Assembly: GCA_009777165.1 (NCBI GenBank) | Contig: WRML01000004.1 | Location: forward strand, 1-21,056 | Source: Kiritimatiellota bacterium | GTDB taxonomy: Bacteria > Verrucomicrobiota > Kiritimatiellia > RFP12 > UBA1067 | DNA: 21,056 nt | Direction: 5' to 3' | In this document: positions 1-6,591 of the stretch, in pieces | How positions within the stretch are numbered: the first letter of the stretch is position 1 | Layout of the letters: the number at the start of each line of letters is the position of its first letter | The notes under the pieces: model-generated | The model's input: the letters and a program-made list of their open reading frames with translations, nothing else | Database searches by the model: none | What the model was told of the DNA's origin: nothing | Made by a program: the position numbers and the translations under genes

Positions 1-2
1 GA

Positions 3-33
3 GGCATCCCGATGGGATGCCATGATTTTTTTT
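3..33 (+). terminator. Hairpin plus T-run, terminator-like
   Basis: GGCATCCC-GAT-GGGATGCC forms a perfect 8-bp stem at 3-21 and is followed after four bases by a run of eight T at 26-33. This has the shape of an intrinsic terminator for a plus-strand gene ending left of the window. The stem core (CATCCC/GGGATG) also matches the core hairpin of the repeat family at 56-160, so it may be a repeat copy acting as a terminator. No upstream gene is visible to decide. Confidence 0.4.
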
Positions 34-55
34 GCGTTCTCTTCTACCGAAAGAA

Positions 56-160
56 ACATCCCTAACGGGATGTTGTTACGGTATGCTTTAAAAGTGATTT
101 CACTATAAACGTGTTCCATTCTGACATCCCTTGACGAGATGTTGTCGCGATACGCTTTTT
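56..160 (+). repeat. 54-bp repeat copy plus degenerate second unit
   Basis: Bases 56-109 are identical to 5735-5788. The unit holds a small hairpin (ACATCCC-TAAC-GGGATGT) followed by GTTGTTACGG and an AT-rich tail. A second, diverged unit follows directly: 111-130 matches the segment just left of the distant copy (GTGTTCCATTCT.ACATCCC), and 124-160 repeats the hairpin and tail with several changes. The layout suggests a partly decayed tandem of an interspersed palindromic repeat. It encodes nothing recognisable. Confidence 0.8.
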
Positions 161-161
161 A

Positions 162-251
162 ACCACAATAGACGCAAAGGAATACACAATGGACACGATT
201 TCCTTTTGTCTCCTTCGTGACTATTGTGAAAACCATTGTGTCCATTGTGGT
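162..251. repeat. Palindromic interspersed repeat (ACCACAA family)
   Basis: The outer 37 bases on each side (162-198 and 215-251) are an imperfect inverted repeat, with about 28 of 37 positions matching by eye. The ends are ACCACAAT and ATTGTGGT. The motif ACCACAAxGGACACAAxGG is shared with the elements at 10855-10998 and 16971-17086, so this is one member of a dispersed family. It lies directly downstream of cysS, where the folded RNA could act as a transcript end or 3' stabiliser; that role is inference. Confidence 0.75.
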
Positions 252-287
252 AAAAAATGGAATGGGTTTCAACTGAATTACCTATAC

Positions 288-1757
288 CTATGAGTGATTC
301 CCAATGGCCTTCACTTTTTGTCCCTCTTTCGAGTCGCGCACTTCCCAGCCTTTGGCGGCGAGTTCGTCACGCAGACGGTCGGACTCCGCCCAGTTCTTCG
401 CGGCTCGGGCGGAAGTACGAGCCGCGACCAGCGCAGTAATCTCCGCTGGGATCGCATCATCCCCCGCATCGCGCCTGAAGCGAATCACCCCCAGCACGGT
501 GTCCATCTCGTCAAACAACGTCAACACTGCCGCCGCCTCTTCGGGACTCAGCTCGCCACGGTGCAGCGCGCTGTTGCTCTCGCGCACCAGCGCAAAGAGC
601 GCGGCAAACGCTTCTGGGATGTTCAGGTCGTCGTTGACAGCGTCTGTGAACGCAGTTCTAAAGTTCTGAAGCTCTAAAGTTCTAAAGTTATGCGCGTCCG
701 CGCCGTCTGGCGCGGCTTCCGAAGGAACTTTAGAACTTTCGCAATTTAGAACTTTAGAACTGTGTTCACGGAGCGCATCCACGCACTCGTCAATCCGCGC
801 CAAGGAGTTCCGCGCCGCGTCCAGCGCGTCGAACGTGAAGTTGAGCGACTGGCGGTAATGACCGTTAATCAGCACATAACGGATCTCGCGCCCGGTATAG
901 CCCTTTTCGAGAAGATCGCGCAGGGTGAAAAAATTCCCGAGTGACTTGGACATCTTCTCGCCATTCACACGCAGGTGGGCGCAGTGCATCCAGAGGTTGA
1001 CAAACGGTTTTCCTGTCGCGCCCTCGGTCTGCGCGATTTCGTTCTCGTGGTGCGGGAACAGGTTGTCAATGCCGCCCGTGTGGATGTCGAACGTGTCGCC
1101 CAGGTACGTCATCGCCATTGCGGAACATTCGAGGTGCCACCCCGGCCGGCCCCGCCCCCACGGCGAATCCCAGACCACGTCGCCGTCCGAGGCTTCATAC
1201 GCCTTCCACAGCGCGAAATCACCGTAACTTTCTTTCTCATACTCGTCATTCGCCACGCGCGCGCCCATGCGCAGGTTCTCGCGGTCAAGATGCGCCAGCT
1301 TGCCGTACCCCGGCAGCTTCGACACGCTGAAATAGACCGAGCCGTCATCCGACTGATACGCCAGCCCCTTGTCGAACAACCGTTGCACCAACGCAATCAT
1401 TTCCGAGACGTGGTCTGTTGCCGCAGGGTAACGTTCGGCGGGCTGGATATTGAGTGCGTTGAGGTCGTCGTAGAATGCTTGGACGAACGGTGCGGTAAAC
1501 GTTTTCAGCGGCACGCCTGCCGCTGCCGCGCCACGGATTGTTTTATCGTCCACGTCCGTCACGTTCATCACCTGCGTCACGCGACAACCGTTAAAGATCA
1601 AGACGCGTCTCAAGAGATCCTCGAACGTGTATGCCCTGAAATTCCCGATGTGCGCGAAGTGATAGACCGTCGGCCCACAGGTGTACATCCGGACGTGTCC
1701 CGGCTCGATTGGCGTAAACGCCTCCTTCCTACGCGACAGACTATTGTAAAACTGCAT
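288..1757 (-). CDS. cysS: Cysteine--tRNA ligase
   Basis: Class I aminoacyl-tRNA synthetase that charges tRNA-Cys with cysteine in the cytoplasm. The start at 1757 (MQFYNSL) gives 489 residues and removes a non-conserved 28-residue extension; a GGGAGAG purine stretch lies just upstream. The HIGH-type motif HIGN is at about 36-39, KMSKS at about 268-272, and expected zinc ligands are C27, C211 (WHLEC) and the HHE at about 236-238. The C-terminal DALR and anticodon-binding regions are present. Residues 333-368 (SSKVLNCESSKV...NFRT) are absent from ordinary CysS proteins and are encoded by a palindromic insertion (654-761) placed just before the AFTDAVNDDLN helix. All catalytic motifs are intact, so the enzyme is probably functional. 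It is transcribed divergently from the hflX unit. Confidence 0.96.
   Translation of the reverse strand: MQFYNSLSRRKEAFTPIEPGHVRMYTCGPTVYHFAHIGNFRAYTFEDLLRRVLIFNGCRVTQVMNVTDVDDKTIRGAAAAGVPLKTFTAPFVQAFYDDLNALNIQPAERYPAATDHVSEMIALVQRLFDKGLAYQSDDGSVYFSVSKLPGYGKLAHLDRENLRMGARVANDEYEKESYGDFALWKAYEASDGDVVWDSPWGRGRPGWHLECSAMAMTYLGDTFDIHTGGIDNLFPHHENEIAQTEGATGKPFVNLWMHCAHLRVNGEKMSKSLGNFFTLRDLLEKGYTGREIRYVLINGHYRQSLNFTFDALDAARNSLARIDECVDALREHSSKVLNCESSKVPSEAAPDGADAHNFRTLELQNFRTAFTDAVNDDLNIPEAFAALFALVRESNSALHRGELSPEEAAAVLTLFDEMDTVLGVIRFRRDAGDDAIPAEITALVAARTSARAAKNWAESDRLRDELAAKGWEVRDSKEGQKVKAIGNHS
654..761 (-). repeat. In-frame palindromic element inside cysS
   Basis: Two 36-nt arms, 654-689 and 726-761, are inverted repeats with about 31 of 36 positions paired, separated by a 36-nt spacer. 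Each arm is itself built from AGTTCTAAAGTT units. The element is 108 nt, exactly 36 codons, and falls on codon boundaries of cysS (codons 333-368), adding three 12-residue blocks without disturbing the frame. It resembles in principle the Rickettsia palindromic elements known to insert in frame into protein genes, but the sequence is unrelated as far as can be seen. No second copy was noticed in the window. Confidence 0.85.
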
Positions 1758-1852
1758 TTCTAACTCTCCCGAATGAAGATGGATATTAAAGCATGAATCG
1801 GGACACATGGACATCTCTTTTTTTCCTTTTTGATTGCCCATGGCTTTCCGTG

Positions 1853-1881
1853 TTGACTCCCGCAGACAACCCGCCTATACT
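1853..1881 (+). promoter_or_regulatory. Sigma-70-type promoter for hflX unit
   Basis: TTGACT (1853-1858), a 17-bp spacer, then TATACT (1876-1881): five of six consensus bases in each box at ideal spacing. Transcription would begin near 1888, just before the GGAGG of the small HicB-like frame at 1905. The surroundings (TGTTGACT.CCCGC) closely resemble the promoter at 3810-3838. Confidence 0.7.
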
Positions 1882-1904
1882 TTTCCCTCAACTGGAGGAT
1901 TGGT

Positions 1905-2003
1905 ATGTCAACGTGTTCATTCGCGGCATGTGTCGAGCGAGAGGGGGATGGGTTTGTTTTGTTCTACCCCGAGCAGGGCATCGCCCTTTTAGGGGTAACA
2001 TGA
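1905..2003 (+). CDS. Short HicB-like N-terminal frame upstream of hflX
   Basis: A 32-codon frame, MSTCSFAACVEREGDGFV... ending in GIALLGVT, runs from ATG 1905 to TGA 2001-2003. It has a strong Shine-Dalgarno sequence, GGAGG at 1894-1898 with six bases to the ATG, and lies right after the promoter at 1853-1881. Its stop overlaps the hflX start as ATGA. The residues resemble the N-terminal strand of HicB-type antitoxins, whose pattern is roughly F.A.[VI]EREGDGYVA..PEL.IASQGDT, but the normal HicB continues for 40-100 more residues that are missing here. No hicA is adjacent. It may be a decayed hicB fragment now serving as a translated leader that couples into hflX, or a fortuitous frame. The promoter, RBS and coupling are seen; the homology is recalled from family knowledge and not searched. 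Confidence 0.5.
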   Translation: MSTCSFAACVEREGDGFVLFYPEQGIALLGVT

Positions 2004-3139
2004 AACTGTATGACACACAGCAGGTCGAGCGCGCGGTGCTGGCACAGCTTGTGACCGCACGGCATGACCCTTCGGAATCGGCAGACTCCCTGTTGGAACT
2101 CGGTCGGCTAGCGGATACGGCAGGGTTCGAGATTGCCGGGCAAATCACGCAGAACCGCGAGAAACCCGACGGCGGGACGATGTTCGGTTCGGGTAAGGTC
2201 GTAGACTTGAACGGACTCGTCGAAGAGGAGCACGCGAATACCGTCATCTTCGACAATCCTCTCAATGCGATACAAGTCTACAACCTGGCGCGTGCGTTGA
2301 AGGGCATCCGCATCATGGACCGCACAGAGGTCATCCTTGAGATTTTCGCCCGGCGTGCATGTTCCGCCGAGGCGCAAATGCAGGTCGAGCTTGCGCAGCT
2401 TGAATTCCAACTCTCGCGTATCCCTGTGCTTCAGGAGCAGCAGCGTTTCAAAGGCGGCATCGGCATGAAGGGCCCCGGGGAAAGCCATCTGCACCTCCGT
2501 AACGCCCCAATCCGCCGGCGCATCTCTGAACTCCGCAAGAGGTTGGCGAATCTCCAGGCGCGCCGTACCTCCTCCAACCGCAGGGACAAACGTGAGATGC
2601 CGGCCGTCTCGATGGTCGGGTATACCAACGCTGGCAAGTCAACCTTGCTCAACGCGCTCGCGGGCTCGGACGCATACGTGGACGACCGCCTCTTCGCGAC
2701 GCTCGACACCAAGACGCGTCTCGTATGGATCGAGAAAACACGCAAGCTGCTGCTCACCGACACCGTCGGGTTCATCCGAAACCTCCCGCACGGGCTCGTC
2801 GCTTCGTTCAAGTCTACCCTCGATGTCGCGGTGCAGGCCGACCTGCTCATGGTTGTCGTGGATGCCGCGTACCCGCGCGTGGATGACCATATCCGCGTAT
2901 GCTACAAGACGCTCCGTGAAATCGGGGCTCACGATGTGCCGCACGTGCTGGTGCTGAACAAGTGCGACCGCGGCACAGCGGACACGGCACTCCTGCATGT
3001 CACCGAAAAATATCCGCACGCGATTCCCGTTTCCGCACAGACCGGCTACGGGCTTGATGTCCTCAAACACGTTCTGACACAGGAGCTACAGAAATGCTGC
3101 ACATTGTGGCAACTCCCATCGGCAACCTCTCGGATCTAA
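2000..3139 (+). CDS. hflX: GTPase HflX
   Basis: Ribosome-associated GTPase that binds the 50S subunit and splits stalled or heat-damaged ribosomes. The start at 2000 (MKLYDTQQVE) has AGGGG four bases upstream and overlaps the stop of the preceding small frame; the open frame back to 1793 crosses the promoter and is not used. The 379-residue protein has the HflX N-terminal domain, the glycine-rich KGGIGMKGPGES segment at about 151-162, G1 GYTNAGKS at 207-214, FATLD at 232-236, G3 DTVGF at 254-258, G4 NKCD at 320-323 and G5 SAQ near 345. After GPGE the usual TQLE.DRR is replaced by SHLHLRNAPIRRRI, an unusual departure. The 3' end overlaps rsmI by 46 bases. Confidence 0.93.
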   Translation: MKLYDTQQVERAVLAQLVTARHDPSESADSLLELGRLADTAGFEIAGQITQNREKPDGGTMFGSGKVVDLNGLVEEEHANTVIFDNPLNAIQVYNLARALKGIRIMDRTEVILEIFARRACSAEAQMQVELAQLEFQLSRIPVLQEQQRFKGGIGMKGPGESHLHLRNAPIRRRISELRKRLANLQARRTSSNRRDKREMPAVSMVGYTNAGKSTLLNALAGSDAYVDDRLFATLDTKTRLVWIEKTRKLLLTDTVGFIRNLPHGLVASFKSTLDVAVQADLLMVVVDAAYPRVDDHIRVCYKTLREIGAHDVPHVLVLNKCDRGTADTALLHVTEKYPHAIPVSAQTGYGLDVLKHVLTQELQKCCTLWQLPSATSRI

Positions 3140-3813
3140 GCCCACGCGCATTGGACGCGCTCAACGCCGCAGACCTCATCGCCTGCGAGGACACGCGGCG
3201 CACATGGGCATTGCTCAGCGCATTCGACATTCCGCGCCCCGAACTGATCTCCTACCGTCAAGGCAACGAGGATCGCGTCGCGGAACGCATCATCCACGCC
3301 GCGCAATCGGGCAGGAATGTCGTCCTCTGCTCCGACGGCGGTTACCCCGGCATCAGTGACCCCGGGTACCGTCTCATCCGCCGTGCCGCGCAAGCGCAAC
3401 TCCCGTACGATGTCATCCCCGGCGTATCCGCTGTTGATGTCGCGTTACTGATGTCCGGACTCTCCACCTCCAGCTACACGTTCAAGGGGTTCCCCCCCCG
3501 CAAGCCTGGAGCATTACGCCGCTTTTTTGAGGAAGAGAAAGACTTGCCGCACACGCTGATTTGCTTTGAGTCCCCATTCCGTATTGGGGCCGCGCTCAAC
3601 GCCGCCTCAGAAGTTCTGGGCGACCGCGAAGCCGCCGTCTGTATCGAACTCACCAAAGCCCACGAACGCGTGGTGCGCGGTTTCCTCTCCGAACTGATTC
3701 CCCAATTTGACACCACACCCATCAAAGGCGAAGCCACAATCGTGATTGCGGGCAACAACCCGAAGTTTAGCAACGCCTTCGCGCAACGCCTACCGTTGAC
3801 ACTTCCGTGTTGA
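3094..3813 (+). CDS. rsmI: 16S rRNA 2'-O-ribose C1402 methyltransferase
   Basis: SAM-dependent tetrapyrrole-methylase-fold enzyme that 2'-O-methylates C1402 in the decoding centre of 16S rRNA. The 239-residue product begins MLHIVATPIGNLSDLSPRAL, the family hallmark, followed by IACEDTRRT, the SDGGYPGISDPGYRL loop, PGVSAVDVALLMSGL and the FKGFPPRKPG segment. It lacks the extra C-terminal domain of the about 286-residue E. coli form, as many shorter homologues do. AGGAG at 3081-3085 lies eight bases before the ATG, inside the hflX 3' end, so translation is likely coupled to hflX. An eight-C run (3492-3499) occurs in the PPR codons of the FPPRKPG motif. Confidence 0.93.
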   Translation: MLHIVATPIGNLSDLSPRALDALNAADLIACEDTRRTWALLSAFDIPRPELISYRQGNEDRVAERIIHAAQSGRNVVLCSDGGYPGISDPGYRLIRRAAQAQLPYDVIPGVSAVDVALLMSGLSTSSYTFKGFPPRKPGALRRFFEEEKDLPHTLICFESPFRIGAALNAASEVLGDREAAVCIELTKAHERVVRGFLSELIPQFDTTPIKGEATIVIAGNNPKFSNAFAQRLPLTLPC

Positions 3814-3838
3814 CTTCCCGCCCGCACACGCCCATAAT
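3810..3838 (+). promoter_or_regulatory. Sigma-70-type promoter for Gfo/Idh gene
   Basis: TTGACT (3810-3815), a 17-bp spacer and CATAAT (3833-3838), followed by AAGGAGG at 3856-3862 and the ATG at 3867. The -35 box overlaps the rsmI stop codon. Another TTGACA lies at 3796-3801 but has no -10 at proper spacing. This allows the Gfo/Idh gene to be expressed separately from hflX-rsmI. Confidence 0.65.
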
Positions 3839-3866
3839 GGCTATCATCTCATCTCAAGGAGGATAC

Positions 3867-5393
3867 ATGAAAGAGCAGGTTATCAAACAGGTTGTCAACG
3901 GTATCGCGTCTCGTAAACTTTCCCGCCGGTCGCTTCTGCGCAACTCGGCGTTGGCGACGGCGGCGTTCCAGGTTGTCCCGGGGTACATCCTCGGACTCAA
4001 CGGGCAGACCCCCCCGAGCGGCAAGCTCAACGTCGCGGGCATCGGCGTGGGGGGGATGGGGCAGAACAACGTCAACGCCTGCGCAGAGGCCGGCGAGAAC
4101 ATCGTCGCGCTCTGCGACGTGGATCCCCAGAACTACGCCAAAGGGGCCCTCGGCAGATGGCCCGGCGCCAAGACGTACATCGACTACCGCGAGATGCTCG
4201 ACAAGCAGGCCAAGGAGATCGACGCCGTCGTCATCGCCACCCCCGACCACACCCACGCCAAGATCGCCATTGACTGCATGAGCCTCGGCAAGCACGTCTA
4301 CGTCCAGAAGCCCATGGCGTACTCCGTCTACGAGGCGCGCAAGATGACCGAGGTCGCCCGTGCCAACAAGGTCGCCACGCAGATGGGCAACCAGGGCCGC
4401 TCCGACGAGGGCACCCGCCTCGTCGCCGAGTGGATCGCCGCCGGGGCCATCGGCGACGTCCGCGAGGTCGAGGCCTGGACCAACCGCCCCGTCTGGCCCC
4501 AAGGCGTGGAGATCGGCAAGCCGGGGGTCGGACAGCCCGGCCAGTCGCCCATCCCCCCTTACCGCTACGTCCCCCTCCCCGGCGAGGCCGACCCCGACCG
4601 CTTCATCACCGAGAAGGACTGGTTCACCCCCGACACCCCCCCCCCGGGCATGGACTGGGACAAGTGGCTCGGCCCCGCCGCGGGCCGCCCCTACAGCCGC
4701 TACTACCATTACGGCCTGTGGCGCGCGTGGGCGGATTTCGGCACCGGCTCGCTCGGTGACCTCGGCTGCCACATCGTGGACTGCGTCTTTTTCGCGCTCA
4801 AGCTCGGCTTCCCCGAGCACGTCGAGGCCAACATCTCCACCTTCTGGAAGAGCCTCTGGAAATACGACGCGCCGCGCAACGAGCAGTTCCCGCGCTCCAG
4901 CATCGTGCGCTATCAGTACCCCGCGCGTGAGGGCTTCCCCCCCGTCCGCCTCACGTGGTGGGACGGCGGCCTCATGCCGCGCCGCCCCGAGGTGCTGGAG
5001 GAGGGCCGCAAGATGGGCGACTCCGACGGCGGCGTACTGTTCATCGGCGACAAGGGCATCATCATGGTCGGCTGCTACGGCCAGAGCCCGCGCCTCATCC
5101 CCGAGACCGCGATGAAAGAATTCAAGCAGCCCCCCAAGACCCTCGAGCGCATCCCCGGCGGCATGGGCGGCCACGAACGCGACTGGCTACGCGCCTGCAA
5201 GGACCCCTCCAAACCGGCCTGCTCCAACTTCGACCAGGCGGGCCCCCTCGCGGAGATGATCCTGATGGGCAACCTCGCCGTGCGCTTCCCCGACCGCAAG
5301 CTGCAGTGGGACGGCGCCGCCATGAAGGTCACCAACTGCGACGAGGCCAACGCCTTCGTCCGCCGCCAGTGCCGCGACGGGTGGGGTGTGTGA
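3867..5393 (+). CDS. Tat-exported Gfo/Idh/MocA-family oxidoreductase
   Basis: NAD(P)-dependent dehydrogenase family acting on sugars or sugar derivatives; substrate unknown. The start at 3867 is set by a perfect AAGGAGG four bases upstream and gives 508 residues. A twin-arginine signal (SRRSLLRNSALATAAF, from about residue 19) precedes the Rossmann motif GIGVGGMG at about 58-65, CDVDPQNY, ATPDHTHAKIAIDCM and VQKPMAYSVYEA. Gln replaces the usual Glu of the EKP signature (QKP at about 147-149), a variant I recall from exported PVC-group homologues. The C-terminal half has the alpha/beta substrate domain with DFGTGSLGDLGCHIVD. The gene is far richer in G/C-ending codons than its neighbours and holds a ten-C run at 4636-4645 (TPPPG). 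It stands alone under its own promoter, so its partner enzymes are not evident. Confidence 0.88.
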   Translation: MKEQVIKQVVNGIASRKLSRRSLLRNSALATAAFQVVPGYILGLNGQTPPSGKLNVAGIGVGGMGQNNVNACAEAGENIVALCDVDPQNYAKGALGRWPGAKTYIDYREMLDKQAKEIDAVVIATPDHTHAKIAIDCMSLGKHVYVQKPMAYSVYEARKMTEVARANKVATQMGNQGRSDEGTRLVAEWIAAGAIGDVREVEAWTNRPVWPQGVEIGKPGVGQPGQSPIPPYRYVPLPGEADPDRFITEKDWFTPDTPPPGMDWDKWLGPAAGRPYSRYYHYGLWRAWADFGTGSLGDLGCHIVDCVFFALKLGFPEHVEANISTFWKSLWKYDAPRNEQFPRSSIVRYQYPAREGFPPVRLTWWDGGLMPRRPEVLEEGRKMGDSDGGVLFIGDKGIIMVGCYGQSPRLIPETAMKEFKQPPKTLERIPGGMGGHERDWLRACKDPSKPACSNFDQAGPLAEMILMGNLAVRFPDRKLQWDGAAMKVTNCDEANAFVRRQCRDGWGV

Positions 5394-5459
5394 GGAAATC
5401 AGGAATGAAGAATGAACCGCCCCCCGTCTCAAGTCCTACTGCCGGGAAGGCGCAACCTC

Positions 5460-5621
5460 TGGAGTGCGGCGGCTCGCAGCCGCTTTCCGTCACGGGGGGT
5501 TCCCCCCGTGCGGGGACACATACAGCCGCCGTACGGGGATAATAGGAGGCGCCCCTTTTGGGTCGCCGATGTGTGGGGGCAAGCCCCCACGACAGAAAGC
5601 GGTGGCAAGCCACCGCACTCC
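5460..5621. repeat. GC-rich multi-hairpin repeat block
   Basis: The 408-bp gap 5394-5801 holds no gene. Within it, TGGAGTGCGGCGGCTCGC (from 5460) recurs inverted at the other end (CCACCGCACTCCA, to 5621); the 31-base arms agree at about 26 positions. Inside are perfect small hairpins: CACGGGGGG-TT-CCCCCCGTG at 5491-5510, GTGGGGGC-AA-GCCCCCAC at 5573-5590 and GCGGTGGC-AA-GCCACCGC at 5599-5616. The motif GGTGGCAAGCCACCGCACTCC looks like an abundant interspersed palindrome; I recall similar sequences in Verrucomicrobiota-type genomes. It may end the Gfo/Idh transcript. From 5622 to 5699 nothing else is apparent. Confidence 0.7.
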
Positions 5622-5699
5622 ATAGGACTGCAAAAAATTCCCCCTGCCTATAGCCATCTACGGTCTTTCAGCCCTATTACCGAATGTGTCAATGACACG

Positions 5700-5788
5700 T
5701 TATAGTGAATTCACATTAAAAGTGTTCCATTCTTACATCCCTAACGGGATGTTGTTACGGTATGCTTTAAAAGTGATTTCACTATAAA
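5700..5788. repeat. 88-bp element with terminal inverted repeats
   Basis: TTATAGTGAATTCAC at 5700-5714 and GTGATTTCACTATAA at 5773-5787 are inverted repeats with 14 of 15 bases matching. They enclose GTGTTCCATTC, the hairpin ACATCCC-TAAC-GGGATGT (5735-5752) and the tail shared with the window start; 5735-5788 is identical to 56-109. The size and structure fit a MITE- or REP-like non-autonomous repeat. No target-site duplication is clear. It lies between the convergent 3' ends of the Gfo/Idh gene and truA. Confidence 0.75.
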
Positions 5789-5801
5789 TTGCGATCAACG
5801 C

Positions 5802-6575
5802 TCAGTCCTGTTTTTTCCCCTTGTACCATACCCTCCAGAGGAAGAGGCCATTGGGCGTGGCGGAGGGGACGCGCTCCGTGCGCGGCAGATGGGTATCCAG
5901 GAGTTCCGTGATGGCCTCGGGGGGTTCTCCCCCCACCCCGACACGGAGTAGGAAGCCGACCATGCTGCGCACCTGCTTGTAGAGGAACCCCTCGCCGCGC
6001 ACACGGAAACAGAACTCCCTGCCCTTGCGCGTCACGGTGAAATCGGTCACCGTGCGTACCGTGGAGAAGACCTCTCGGCTGGGGTTCGCCACAAACGAGG
6101 CGAAGTCGTACCGTCCCACGAAACGTTTGGCGGCGTCCCGCAGGACCGCCAAGTCCAAGGGCTGGTGGATGTGTGCCATGTAGAGCCGCTTGTCAGGCAG
6201 TGCCAGCTCTCCGTTCCACACGAAGTAGCGGTATTCCTTGCTGATTGCGGATTTGCGGGCGTGGAAAAAACCCTTCTTCCGCACGGCTTTCAGAATGCGG
6301 ATGTCAGTCGGTAACCGGGCGTTCAGCGCGTTCAGCAGTGATTTCGACCCCATGTGGCTGACCACGTCCACGTGCGCGACCTGCCCCCGCGCATGGACTC
6401 CCTGATCCGTGCGCCCGCTACCCTGTACACGGACAGGATGCTTGACGATCTCCTGAATCGCATGTTCCACCGCCTGCTGGACCGTGCGGTGCTTGGCCTG
6501 CACCTGCCACCCGTGGTACATCGTGCCGTCGTAAGCGATCGTGAGTTTGAAGCGTTTTGTCGTGCGTTCTGCCAT
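5802..6575 (-). CDS. truA: tRNA pseudouridine(38-40) synthase
   Basis: Converts uridines 38-40 of the tRNA anticodon arm to pseudouridine. The start at 6575 (MAERTTKRFKLTIAYDGT) gives 257 residues; longer in-frame starts would run deep into thiC. The catalytic aspartate sits in GSGRTDQGVHA (D57 by this numbering), with Gln where most homologues have Ala. YDGTMYHGWQVQ, SKEYRYFVW and FCFRVRGEGFLYKQVRSMVG match the TruA fold. AAGGG lies upstream of the ATG. The gap from the thiC stop is 16 bases, so truA is most likely co-transcribed with thiC. Confidence 0.95.
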   Translation of the reverse strand: MAERTTKRFKLTIAYDGTMYHGWQVQAKHRTVQQAVEHAIQEIVKHPVRVQGSGRTDQGVHARGQVAHVDVVSHMGSKSLLNALNARLPTDIRILKAVRKKGFFHARKSAISKEYRYFVWNGELALPDKRLYMAHIHQPLDLAVLRDAAKRFVGRYDFASFVANPSREVFSTVRTVTDFTVTRKGREFCFRVRGEGFLYKQVRSMVGFLLRVGVGGEPPEAITELLDTHLPRTERVPSATPNGLFLWRVWYKGKKQD

Positions 6576-6591
6576 TTGTTCCCTTACCTTG

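Noticed and set aside
1..160. Possible CRISPR-like tandem array
   Set aside because: Only two or three units, units adjoin without unique spacers, and one is degenerate; no cas genes.
1758..1841. 28-residue N-terminal extension of CysS
   Set aside because: Not conserved in CysS; the start at 1757 begins at the usual position before the YTCGPTVY motif and has an upstream purine-rich RBS.
3849..5174. 441-aa open frame antisense to the Gfo/Idh gene
   Set aside because: Low-complexity Ala/Gly/Val/Asp/Leu composition caused by high GC3 of the real gene on the other strand; no motifs and no RBS.
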